A DNA stretch of 64,000 bases from Isoetes taiwanensis (taxonomy: Eukaryota; Streptophyta; Lycopodiopsida; Isoetales; Isoetaceae), in assembly GCA_021234155.1 (NCBI GenBank), contig JAJEKV010000052.1, positions 1,765,887 to 1,829,886 on the forward strand, given 5' to 3'. Below the pieces are notes generated by a model, which worked only from the letters and a program-made list of their open reading frames with translations, had not been told where the DNA came from and made no database searches. Below are positions 40,157-50,272 of the stretch, in pieces. Numbering within the stretch: the stretch's first letter is position 1; each line of letters opens with the position of its first letter. Position numbers and translations under genes: made by a program.

Positions 40157-41797
40157 TTATTTGCTCACTTCTGTCCCACCTTCCAACAGTATGCTTCCCA
40201 TAAGTATATAAGGAGTAGCATTCTGTGGAGACATTTGAACTAACATATCAAAGCATTTCTGTCCTCTTTCTGTATCACCATAAATCCTGCAGCCACTAAG
40301 CAAAGCTGTCAAGGTCTCCTTTGATGGAGGGCATGGCGCACTTTCAAACATTTTCTCTGCCTCATACAAGTGACCTGAACGTGCAAGAAGGTCCACCATG
40401 CAAGTATAGTGATCTGCTGTAGGCAAGACACCATATTTTTCTATCATTAGCTTCAAATATTCATATCCTTTGACTACCAAACTGGCCCGACTGCACGAAG
40501 TAAGAAGACAAATAAATGTTATAGCATCAGGCCTTATGCACTGTTCCTGCATCTCCTCAAAACAGTTTATGGCCATTTTAATTTCATGGTTGACACCATA
40601 TGCTCTTATCATTGCATTCCATAATACAACATTCCGCACTCGGAGCTTGTCAAAGACATTTCGCGCATCCAAAACCGAGCCACATGTAGCATACATATCA
40701 ATCAAGGTACTTGCAACAAAAAATTGTCTTTCCAGACCTCTTTGCACTATCTTAAGGTGTATCTCATGACCCTTGCCTATGGCTCCTATAGTGCTGCAGG
40801 CTTTCAAACTGCAAACAAAAGTCACAGCATTTGGGAATATGCCCGCAAGGTGCATTTGTTCATAACATCTCAATGCTTCATTGCCAAATCCATTTTCAAC
40901 ATAAGCAGAGATTAATGAATTCCAGGAAACAACGTTTTGGACCTTCAGTTTGTCAAAAGCATTTTTTGCCTCCACAAGCAAACCAAATTTTCCATACATG
41001 TGCACCAAAGTATTTCCAATAAAAACGTTCCCTTCATACCCATTTTGCACAATCTGAGAATGTATTTCTCTACCTTCATCTATGGCCCCTATGCTGCTGC
41101 AGGCTTTCAAGATGCAAACAAACGTAGTGGGATCTGGAGGTATACCCTCCACCCGCATCTGCTGAAAACATCTTAGGGCTTCTTGGCCATAACCCTGTTC
41201 TGCATAACCTGCAAGTAGGGCAGTCCAAGACACAGTATTCCTAAATGGCAGCTTGTCAAAGATTTTTTGGGCATTTAAAATTAAGCCACATTTTGCATAC
41301 ATGTCTATCAAAGCAGTGCCCACGAAAATATCCTTCTCTAATCCACGTTCTGTGATCCCAGAATGAATTTTGTAACCTTCTTCAACATTCTTTATCTTGG
41401 CACAAGCTCCGAGCACTGCCACAAGTGTATATGTGCTAGGATTAACATGGTCCTGAATCATTTTATGGTATAGATCTAGTGCATGCTGTGATTGTCCATA
41501 CTCAATATGCCCTACTATGACAGAAGTCCAGGAATGTTCATTGCAATAGACCAACTTGCTAAAAGACTGCAGGGAATCGAACATGCTTCCACATTCCACA
41601 AGCATTGGAATGATATGATTGCACATAATTCTATGATCTGCAAATCCATACTTGCAAATATCTTGATGAAGACGTTCAGCACAACTTAGATTCTTTTGTT
41701 TCCGACAAATTTGCACATCTGACAAGAAACCACCTATGGAAGGAGGTTCCAATGCTTCTCCTTGCAATGACCTGCTACATGGCGGGGTCAGTTCCAT
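40157..41797 (-). CDS. PLS-class PPR protein, E1-type, no DYW domain
   Basis: A 546-aa protein without introns. PLS-type pentatricopeptide triplets run from about residue 88: P motifs such as HSWTSVIVGHIEYGQSQ, TVSWTALLAGYAEQGYGQEA and VVSWNSLISAYVENGFGNEA; L motifs such as PTTFVCILKACSSIGAIDEG; S motifs such as IFVGTALIDMYAKCGLILNA. P2-L2-S2 follow (LWNAMIRAYG..., AITFICLLTSCSR, YTCMVDLLARSGHLYEAE), then E1 (TLTALLSGCRIYGDTERG) and a short E2 start ending GGTEVSK. It stops before a full E2/DYW. PLS proteins bind single-stranded organelle RNA; E-type members specify C-to-U editing sites and need a deaminase from another protein. The start was taken as the first ATG after an upstream stop near 41840. 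The N-terminus is not clearly a transit peptide. It lies in an island with another PPR gene on the same strand. Confidence 0.9.
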   Translation of the reverse strand: MELTPPCSRSLQGEALEPPSIGGFLSDVQICRKQKNLSCAERLHQDICKYGFADHRIMCNHIIPMLVECGSMFDSLQSFSKLVYCNEHSWTSVIVGHIEYGQSQHALDLYHKMIQDHVNPSTYTLVAVLGACAKIKNVEEGYKIHSGITERGLEKDIFVGTALIDMYAKCGLILNAQKIFDKLPFRNTVSWTALLAGYAEQGYGQEALRCFQQMRVEGIPPDPTTFVCILKACSSIGAIDEGREIHSQIVQNGYEGNVFIGNTLVHMYGKFGLLVEAKNAFDKLKVQNVVSWNSLISAYVENGFGNEALRCYEQMHLAGIFPNAVTFVCSLKACSTIGAIGKGHEIHLKIVQRGLERQFFVASTLIDMYATCGSVLDARNVFDKLRVRNVVLWNAMIRAYGVNHEIKMAINCFEEMQEQCIRPDAITFICLLTSCSRASLVVKGYEYLKLMIEKYGVLPTADHYTCMVDLLARSGHLYEAEKMFESAPCPPSKETLTALLSGCRIYGDTERGQKCFDMLVQMSPQNATPYILMGSILLEGGTEVSK

Positions 41798-43017
41798 TTC
41801 ATATGCTTCATATACATATGAGATGGTACTAAACCTTCAGCAGCAGGGTTAAGACAACGTATCGGACAAGGACCTGCAAGAAACTTGCATAATCAGGTAA
41901 CTTAATCAAGAAACTATTGCTGCACAATTGTGTGCTTTTGGAAATATGCTGAGAATATGCGAAGGTGCCACACAAATCATGGAGCCTCAGACTAACCAGA
42001 TAACCTAGCAGGTAAAAAGCCCAGCATGCAATATGATGAAGTATATGAATAAGTATATACAAATGTATATATACACACAACCATGAGAAGCTACAGCTCA
42101 AAGGAAACTTTAATCCACAACTAGTCATCAATCATAATTAAATTCATGTATTACTTTCTACTTTATTTATCCTTTACATGTAATTAAATCATTTGTTCCC
42201 GCCCTGAAGCATTTAACCTCTGCTCCTAGATGATGTGTTGTTTATCCTGATATCCTATGCATTTGTATGAGGCATCATTCTACTGTATTCAGCCACCAAA
42301 GAAAAGAAATCTTATGACATTAAGGGTGACATTAACAACTTCGAACCGAAGTACAAGTCTTTGCACAAGGAGCGACAAAAGATGCCAAACTGATATCAAA
42401 GCATTCTTTGGCGCAGCTAGGATGGCAAATGGAACAAGGAAATTTTCATGGTCCTATAGTAGACTATTTAAGTGCCTTGGACGCTATCGATAGCTCTCCT
42501 TGCAGATCCAATTATATGTTCGGGTCTCATAGATCCTATGATTGATCCTAATGTGTCATTTTCTGCACATTGCTTTGTCCTTTTCTGCAACAAACAAGCT
42601 TTGTCCAGGAAGAGAATCCGATCTTTGTTGATGTGGCAAAATGGGTTCCCTCCCTTTGTTTCAGCCCAATGTGAATGCAGCGCTCCTACTATTCCCTAAA
42701 GCTGAGACTAATTGTGGAAATGCTATTTGGGTTGTCCAGAAGGGCAAAACCTTGTTTGGTGGTATTGTATAGCGGGATGGGAATATGCCAAGATTTCCAG
42801 GCCATAGAGACAATATGAATCAAGAACAGCAGAATGATGGAAAAATCCATGGAGTGAACTCTATGCAATACAGGCGTAAATAATTTTGCATGGAGTGAGA
42901 CTTCTCTAGGAAATACAGGTGTAAATAATCTCCAATATGTGCATCCTCTTCACCTGGCTTATCATAATTTTCTCATATGCTCCAATCCAGGCAGTCTTCT
43001 ATACACAACATTGTTTC
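41798..43017. other. Spacer between the two PPR genes
   Basis: About 1.2 kb, AT-rich, with no recognisable coding sequence. It presumably holds the promoter of the downstream PPR gene and the 3' end of the upstream one. Confidence 0.5.
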
Positions 43018-44547
43018 TCATCTAATCCCTTCCATTCTTTTCCTTGTTTCTGCTTTATCCTTCCACATGCCAGCTGCAGCATATGTATTTGAAAGGAGCA
43101 CAAGAGCTGCAAGATTTTGGGGATCCAATTGAAGGATATGCTGCGCGGCTCTCTCTGCCAGATGGACAGCACCATAAACTTCACAGGCGCTAAGCAAGGC
43201 CATCCACACCATAACACTTGGTTGAAGTGGCATAGAAATAATAAAATGATGTGCTTGGTCCAAATGGCCTGCACGACCAAGAGTATCAACCATGCAGGCA
43301 TAGTCCTCCCCCACAGGAATGAAACAATAATGTCTGCTCATGGCATTAAAATAGTGATAACCTTCATGCAAGAGGCCTGCATGGCTGCAAGCTGAAAGGA
43401 AATTGGTGAAAGTAATTTTGTCAGGTTTAAGTCCTCTCTTATGCATTTCCACAAAAAGATTCAAACAATCATTTGCATTCCCCTGAAGAGAATATCCTGT
43501 GATCATTGCTGTCCAGGCAAATAAATCCTTGTTCGGCAAGTTTTCGAATACACGACTCGCATATTCCATACTGCCACACCTAGCATACATATTGACAAGT
43601 GCATTTGCTAGGTAAGTATCTGAATCCAAGCCCATGTCAAAGATGTAATTGTGAATAAATTTTCCATAATCTAAAGCTGCTAAGGTTGCACACGCCTGAA
43701 CAACACTGAGGAAAGTAACTTTGTCTGGTTCTGTACCTTCCTCTTGCATGTGAACAAACAACTTGAGTGCTTCCTTGCTGTCCCCATTCTGAACATATCC
43801 TGCAATCATGATATTCCATGAGACCACACTTCTTTCAGACATTGAATCAAACAATGTGCGAGCATTATGCATGGACTTATCATCCTGGATACAGACCAAT
43901 ATCATTGCATTGCCTGAAACCACATCGTGGGCAAGCATTCTGTTGTACACTTCATATGCATTGCCGATGTTTCCACATTTACCATACATATCAACTAGGG
44001 CATTTTCAACAAATATATCAGACATGCCAATGCTTGTTATGCAATCTGCATGAAGAAGCTTTCCGTGCCCCGAGGCAGCAATATTAGCACATGCATTCAG
44101 GGCACAAATGAAGCTTACTTTATCTGGTCTTATTCCTTTCATGTGCATCTGTTTAAATAATTTAATGGCATCCTTAGCATTGTCATGGCTTCTTGAATAC
44201 ATCGAAATCATCGAAGTCCATGCAAAAAGGTTCTTCTCCTGCATCTGGTAGAACACCCTGCAAGCATCTACAGTACTACAACACTTGACGTACATGTTGA
44301 TAAGGATGTTGGATAAAACAGTATCATGTCTATATGAGCTCTTCCTAATATGAGCATCAACATGCCTTCCTATGTCCAAAGCTCTCAACCTGGTGCATGT
44401 CTTTAAAAGATAAATATATATCTCAGGGTAGACTTTTGAATCCTCTATAGGAATTATGTCTAATATCCTAATTGCTTCTATCAATCTCCCCTCCCTGCAC
44501 AATTTCTTTGCGGTAGAAATGGTAAAACTATCAAGGATAAAATCCAT
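43018..44547 (-). CDS. PLS-class PPR protein, E1/E2-start type, no DYW domain
   Basis: A 509-aa protein without introns in the coding part. Motifs: IYIYLLKTCTRLRALDIGRH (L), TVLSNILINMYVKCCSTVDA (S), LFAWTSMISMYSRS (P), KVSFICALNACANIAASGHG (L), IFVENALVDMYGKCGNIGNA (S). Further triplets include VVSWNIMIAGYVQNGDSKEA and LFAWTAMITGYSLQGNANDC. P2-L2-S2 end with YACMVDTLGRAGHLDQA, E1 has VMVWMALLSACEVYGAVHLA, and the E2 start LVLLSNTYAAAGMWKDKAE stops at KRMEGIR. Long family members continue with a GCSWIE-type segment and DYW; both are missing. The frame is open upstream of M1 for about 20 codons without an ATG, and TTACAG at about 44574-44579 could be a 5' UTR intron acceptor. Role: organelle RNA binding or editing-site recognition. 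Confidence 0.9.
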   Translation of the reverse strand: MDFILDSFTISTAKKLCREGRLIEAIRILDIIPIEDSKVYPEIYIYLLKTCTRLRALDIGRHVDAHIRKSSYRHDTVLSNILINMYVKCCSTVDACRVFYQMQEKNLFAWTSMISMYSRSHDNAKDAIKLFKQMHMKGIRPDKVSFICALNACANIAASGHGKLLHADCITSIGMSDIFVENALVDMYGKCGNIGNAYEVYNRMLAHDVVSGNAMILVCIQDDKSMHNARTLFDSMSERSVVSWNIMIAGYVQNGDSKEALKLFVHMQEEGTEPDKVTFLSVVQACATLAALDYGKFIHNYIFDMGLDSDTYLANALVNMYARCGSMEYASRVFENLPNKDLFAWTAMITGYSLQGNANDCLNLFVEMHKRGLKPDKITFTNFLSACSHAGLLHEGYHYFNAMSRHYCFIPVGEDYACMVDTLGRAGHLDQAHHFIISMPLQPSVMVWMALLSACEVYGAVHLAERAAQHILQLDPQNLAALVLLSNTYAAAGMWKDKAETRKRMEGIR

Positions 44548-46638
44548 GCTAGTGTTTGCCCACTTCAGGCTACTGACCTGAACTGTAAGGAAGTAATATA
44601 GTTAGAATTTACAGCACAAAATAAAGTGATACGTCAACCTTGTGTCTCACAGATGAGTTTGCAAACAACAAACATGGAGTGAATAACAAGCAAAAACTTT
44701 GACTTGTGCCCTAAAATATTCTATGGATTTAAGTTTTGCAATTCAACACTGTCATGATTTATAATTCATAGGGCAGCAACCACATCTACAAAAACGGGCT
44801 AGGAAAAATCTAAGGAATTAAGTGGCACGCCTGTCATCATGCAGACATAATGAAGCTAAGCAAGATGAGATTACCATTAGTTTCTACAGAATTGTGAGGC
44901 CAACTTAGAGACCCAGAATCTGGGAGCCCTAAAGAGACCATATTAAATTTTGGTGCCAAGTGCTTTATCCCATGGGACTCAATAAATCTGAAATTGAATT
45001 GAAAACATTCAGACCTGTATTGTGTAATCAAGATATATATATTCAAGCGTCACTGGGTAAGCAGGGAAGGCACAGAAGAAAATGGTGGTGATGGTAGTCG
45101 TGCATCACTGACTCAGATGTAAGACCAAAGTTGGTGATTTACATGTGGAAAAGGAGCTGCCTTTCTATATACTACCTGCCTCTGGAGAAGATAGATGATC
45201 CTCCTTACAATACGTACTCGGTAGGAAGAAGAGAAGAAGCTTTGTCTGGAGTACACATGTTGCTGAGCTCTTGCTATAATTCTTTCCATCAATCCCATTG
45301 AGGGACCTTCTGTACATAATTTTCTAGCTCAATATAATATACATCTACTTACCCAAAAAAAAAAGGGGAAAAAGAACAAAAGAAAAATACATATATGCTA
45401 ATCTTCATTAAGGTTCTTTGGGGTATATTTGGTAAAAAAATAATAGTAGCACCTAAGTTGAACACATCCAACTACCTCTGTACAGTAGGACTTGCAAATT
45501 GGTGGTTTCACCAATAGGATAGAACAAAGAATTTACTATGTTGATTTCGATTGTAATGTTGTACTGAACCATGTGCAGATTTTGTTTTTCTTGTATACAT
45601 TCATCTCTTGCAAATAGTGTCTTTCATCGCCATGTAAACCGGATATTCATGATATACAGAGGGATAAGATATAACGAGGGATTTCTCACATAGGAAAATA
45701 TTATTAAAAAAAATGTGAACCGCGTGTTTCCAAAGAACAACCCCTCGATCCATCAGCATCTTGTTTCTTTATTAGAAATGAGACATCATCACCATAAGGC
45801 CTTAAAAAGGTATTGCATGAATTCATTATTAAGTTAGTAAGCTTCATATGGCCATGTCATTCACGTCTGTCACACTACAGCATAGCACGTTTACTGTTCT
45901 ATCCAAATGTCCTTAACATTGCTATGCTGAGAATGCACTTGACAAAACATGGAAAAGCTCTAGCTGCTTACGAGATTAAAAGAGTTCACAGATAATGGCA
46001 CGTTTTCCCAAATCACTTATTGGGGAACAAGTTTTTCCCCATAGAAATATAACATCTTAGGAAACAATTATGAAAGTCATCATCTCTGGTCTCGACCTTA
46101 AATTACTCGAGAAGCACGTTATTATCAGGTGGAAGTTTGGAAAACAGGGGGGATGTCCATTTTATAGCTTCACTGTTACACTAAACTAGAGGAAGGTGAG
46201 CTAAATAACTGGAAGACTGCCTTTGCACCAGAAAATTGGTCCATTACCTTCCCGAGCAAGCTTGACAAGATCTTATATTACAATGCTAGAATTTCACCAA
46301 CCTCCTTGTTATACCTACGGAATGGACAAACATGATACTAGTCACATCACTATAGTCCAAGGCATTACACTCTAAATAGTGCTCTGAACACTGCAGGTTT
46401 AAAAAGAAAAGAATACTCGCATTATCTTCATGAATTTACCCTCTTATAGAAGAGAATATCAACTGTTACAAATTTATGTAACTTGTCTTCTTAACCATGT
46501 TTGCTGGAATCCCACCAAAAATGCATTTCATTGCCAACTCATCTATGTGGTGGTATGCAGGCAGATCACATAAGAACATATGTGATAATCTCAACAATCT
46601 TCTGGAATCCCACATCATAAAGTAATATACAACATTGC
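44548..46638. other. Spacer between PPR and helicase genes
   Basis: Two kilobases of AT-rich sequence with an A-rich tract near 45353-45385. No gene, RNA or repeat recognised. Confidence 0.5.
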
Positions 46639-48620
46639 TTACTTTTGATTTTCTGTATTATAAAGGAAAAGCTTACCATCTGCCACCTCACATCTTTCAA
46701 TTGATATTCCCAACTCCTGTTGGAATTTTCTGAAAACAAATTCCTCTCGTTGTTCACATATTGAAATTACTGTACCATGTCTTCCCATCCGGCCTGTTCT
46801 TCCTCCTCTATGGGCATAATGTGCCCCATCTGTTGGTAGTTCTAGGTTGATAACAAGATCACAATCTGGAATATCAAGTCCTCTTGCACCCATCTCACTT
46901 ACTACAAGCACACGCAGCTTCTTTGATCTAAAAGCTGCTAAAATGTTTGCTCTCTCTTGTTTTCCTTGCTCACCATGCAATGAACCAGCAGGAATAGACC
47001 TTGCCTGGAGCTTAAATTCGGTATCCTTTAATCTGCGAGAGAAATTCATAAATACAAGCACTGACTGTGCATCCAGTGCATGGATACATTTTCTTAAAGC
47101 ATCCACCCGATGACGAATTTGAGTTAGGAGATAATAATGAGTCAAATTTGGAGGTAAGCTTTCTCTAACTCCTTTAATATCAGGATCAGGTAAACTCTTT
47201 GCATCAAGATTTGAATCCTTTGGTTTCATGTCTACCTCTTCAATTGATGAAGGCTTCACTAATACAGGCTTGTTTCCCCAGCGAGATGCAGCTCGTAAGA
47301 CTGCTGTGGGCATAGTAGCCGATACTAAGATCGTCTGGCGCTCCACCCTATTAAATTTCTTTTCCTTCGCGACAGCAGAAACAGGGTCAACTAGGAACGG
47401 TTTAGAGTCTGATACCATTAGATCATCCATATGATCTGATTTTCTTTGCTGACCTACGTGTTCTAGAATTCTAAGCATATCGCTTCTGAACTTTGGAGAC
47501 AGCAATTGGTCTGCTTCATCAAGGACCAAGAAGCGGCAGCCATGTGTATGAAGCTTTCCTGCACGACTAACTTCAGAAATCCTCCCAGGGGTTCCAACTA
47601 CAATCAAAGGCTTGTTTTTCTTCAGTGCCTCTTCTTGCCTTTTGACATTAGCACCGCCAATCAGCTGTTGCACCATCTTTCTATTTTCTTCGCCCAAGAT
47701 CCTCTCAGCTTCCCGCACTATCTGCATTGCTAACTCCCTCGAAGGTGCTACAATTACTGCCTCGACGCCTTGTTTATTCTGTAGTTCTGTCTCATTCTTG
47801 TTCCCCTTTACATCATATTGATATGGACCTACTCGAGAAAGTACTGGAAGCAGATAAGCAAGAGTTTTTCCAGATCCTGTATAGGATTGTATAGCAGCAT
47901 CATGGCCTTCCAAAAGTACGGGAATTGCTTTAAACTGCACCTCAGTGGCCAAAGCCAATCCCTCTGAGTGTAACTTTTTGAGCAGTGATCCTGGAAGTGG
48001 AAGCGACTGGAAACTTCGTTCAACAGAAGTTGATGAGACTGAAGCGCTCTTAAGCTCAGGCACATGTCCTATCTCATAGGTTTGCTCACTCAACACGGAA
48101 ACTGAGGCTTTGACACTTCCATGCACAAAGGAATCCTTCCGCGACAATCTGGAGTTTGCTACTGTACAGGCCATTCTAACTACATTATCCTGAAAGATAA
48201 ACATCATAGTTTCATCACAAACTGAACTTCAACTGTAAGTCAGCAGGCTATATTCAGATGCATTATGTGAGCGACTGTATAAATTGGGGCTTAGTCCTCA
48301 AAATGAGACGTAGGAATAGAAGTTGCCATATAGATGAGGGCAATGCATTGGATAAGATCATAGTATCAATGCAGAAAAAAGTTGTATAACTGGGCTTTAT
48401 ACGTTTCATACCAGAGAAGAATAATCATAATTGTAATGAAAATCACAAAGAAAACTATGGCCGAAGTAATTATCGATTAGAAAGGGAAGACGCACACCTG
48501 GAGCAGATTGTAATGATTGGATCCTTTTTGCAGACCCTCCAAGCTCATTCTAACAGGGATTATTACAGGGCCTTGTAAAACTTGCACAGCTGCCCATCTA
48601 CACATAAAATGGAAGTCCAT
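46639..48620 (-). CDS. RH47: DEAD-box ATP-dependent RNA helicase, RH47/ISE1-like (two exons)
   Basis: Best model: exon 1 at 48620-48498 (41 codons, from MDFHFMCRWA), intron 48497-48190 (donor CAG|GTGTGC, acceptor TTTCAG|GATAAT), exon 2 at 48189-46639; 557 aa predicted, close to the 551 aa of Arabidopsis RH47. Motifs in the predicted protein: Walker A SYTGSGKT about 143-150, APSREL about 189-194, TPGR about 241-244, DEAD about 265-268, SAT about 331-333, ARGLDIP about 476-482, HRGGRTGR about 501-508. TYRIEVQ-type Q region: ALATEVQFKA. The stretches EALKKNKP, KLHTHGCRFLVLDE and NLELPTDGAHYAHR are very close to plant RH47. Arabidopsis RH47/ISE1 is a mitochondrial helicase needed for embryo development and limiting plasmodesmatal transport. 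Part of the protein lies between DEAD and SAT as a ~50-residue insert. All catalytic motifs are intact. Confidence 0.88.
48190..48497 (-). other. RH47: Predicted intron of the RH47-like gene
   Basis: 308-base intron with donor CAG|GTGTGC and acceptor TTTATCTTTCAG|GAT. It joins exons in phase 0; without it the coding frame would begin MMFIFQ, which is just the intron's 3' end being read as codons. Confidence 0.75.
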
Positions 48621-49870
48621 TTCCACATGTGAGCATCAGCTTAACAATAACAGAAATCATACCACAGACCTTCCCACTGGTAAGATGCCCATAAGTTGTT
48701 TCGGCATGCCCTGGTGTGAAGGGGTTTAAGGGTTCTTCCTTCCCCGGAACCTTATCTCAAAAGCGCGCAGGAAAATATAACCCAATATAAATACAACCTA
48801 GAAAAGTGGCCAATGTTATGTTCAATGTTCTATTCCATTACTTTGCATAATCGTTTTTTCCAATTATGGCGTCCCGTTCAAGTTTTATTCCCAACCATTG
48901 ATTTGGCGAATATTCTAGGTATTGTGCCAGATCAATGGCCATTAGAATTTTAAGAGAAAAATTGCATGCCAATGTCAATGGTGTAGAACGAACCTATGGT
49001 TCCAGCTAAAAAAAAAAAGAAGCAACATAAAAAAAACCCAATGGTGCCAGTGCAGCCAGTGCTGCCATAGTATAAACTGGCAGGGCCTTCTGCCATAGCG
49101 CCTGCCCCTACTAAAAGCCACCATAGCTTCAACACCTTTCGTATAGTTGAGAGCAGAATCCGATATGATCCTCTCTTCTTCAAATTCAGTCTCTGAAAAG
49201 CACCAACATCTGCATGGTGCCCAAAAGAGTAAGTGTGCAATCTTGTGTAAGGCTAATCGCAAGCCCTGCAACTCCATCGGAAGCCCTGGCCCATGGAGCT
49301 CAAGCGGAGGACCCGGCAAAGAATCGATTCCCCGGTACCGTGAAACCTAAACACGCCAGGTCGCCCTTGCTCGCTCCACCGCCCCTACCCTGCAAATAGA
49401 AAAAGCGGATATGTGGAGCACCGTGAGTGGCAATCAGATGTGCCTTCCGAGCATTGTCAGTATGTGCTCTATGTGTTGGGTCAGATCTTGTATGTCTTCC
49501 CGCCGCTTCATTGCATGAGGAATTTGTGCCACTTTCTCAGACAGCCTACCTGTCTGCCTACATGCCCCCATGTGCCTCTCCTCCGCTGCCCTTGCCAAAA
49601 AAAGAAGGGAGCATGCCTTCTTATCCACGCCCTAAAAAAAGGGCGCCAATTTTTTTTTCTATTCTTCTTAACCTTTCCAAAGAGCCTTTGCAAAAACATC
49701 CATGAAAAAAGGAATTGCCAAGCACCCAAAATAGCAATAACCATCCAAGCTCCTCTCACATGGCAAATTATACCATTTTTTATACAATACGATACCAAAA
49801 TCATAGTCCCCACCATTGCCGAATACCCCCCCCAAACCCAAAACGAAATTAGCACACTATATATATGCTG
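48621..49870. other. Upstream region of the helicase gene
   Basis: Probable promoter/5' UTR side. An in-frame TGA lies just upstream of the proposed start. A 114-aa minus frame at 48975-49319 has no known domain and looks fortuitous. Confidence 0.45.
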
Positions 49871-50190
49871 CTAACTGTTATGTTAATGTGAAAGAGCTAT
49901 GCAGAATTGTCAAAGCTATGCAGATATTTTAATATAGACCGGTAATATAAGGGCCAAGGAATAATATTTCTGAAAAAGAGCATTATCAAAATACTCAAGC
50001 ACAATTGTTATTGAAGGACCTTGGATGAGACAAATATATTAAAGGGAGACTTTATATTGTATGAAGGGGTCGTGATTAATGATAAAAGGGAAGCAAAGAC
50101 AAATTATGGAGACCATTGACTATTAAAGGGAATGAGCGTTTAGCTATAAATGGAGGATCGTAGAATATGTATATGTGGAAGCCATGATCA

Positions 50191-50272
50191 ATATGGAAAA
50201 GGGCTTTGTCCGATCAAATTATATACGCCCGATATGGAAAAGGGCTTTGTCCGATCAAATTATATACGCCCG
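50191..50272. repeat. Exact 41-base tandem duplication across the MULE's left end
   Basis: Units 50191-50231 and 50232-50272 are identical. Each contains the target GGGCTTTGTCC followed by the first 20 bases of the element. Confidence 0.9.

Noticed and set aside
48975-49319. 114-aa open frame upstream of the helicase
   Set aside because: Odd composition (W, H, F rich end), no domain, no clear splice link to the helicase exons.
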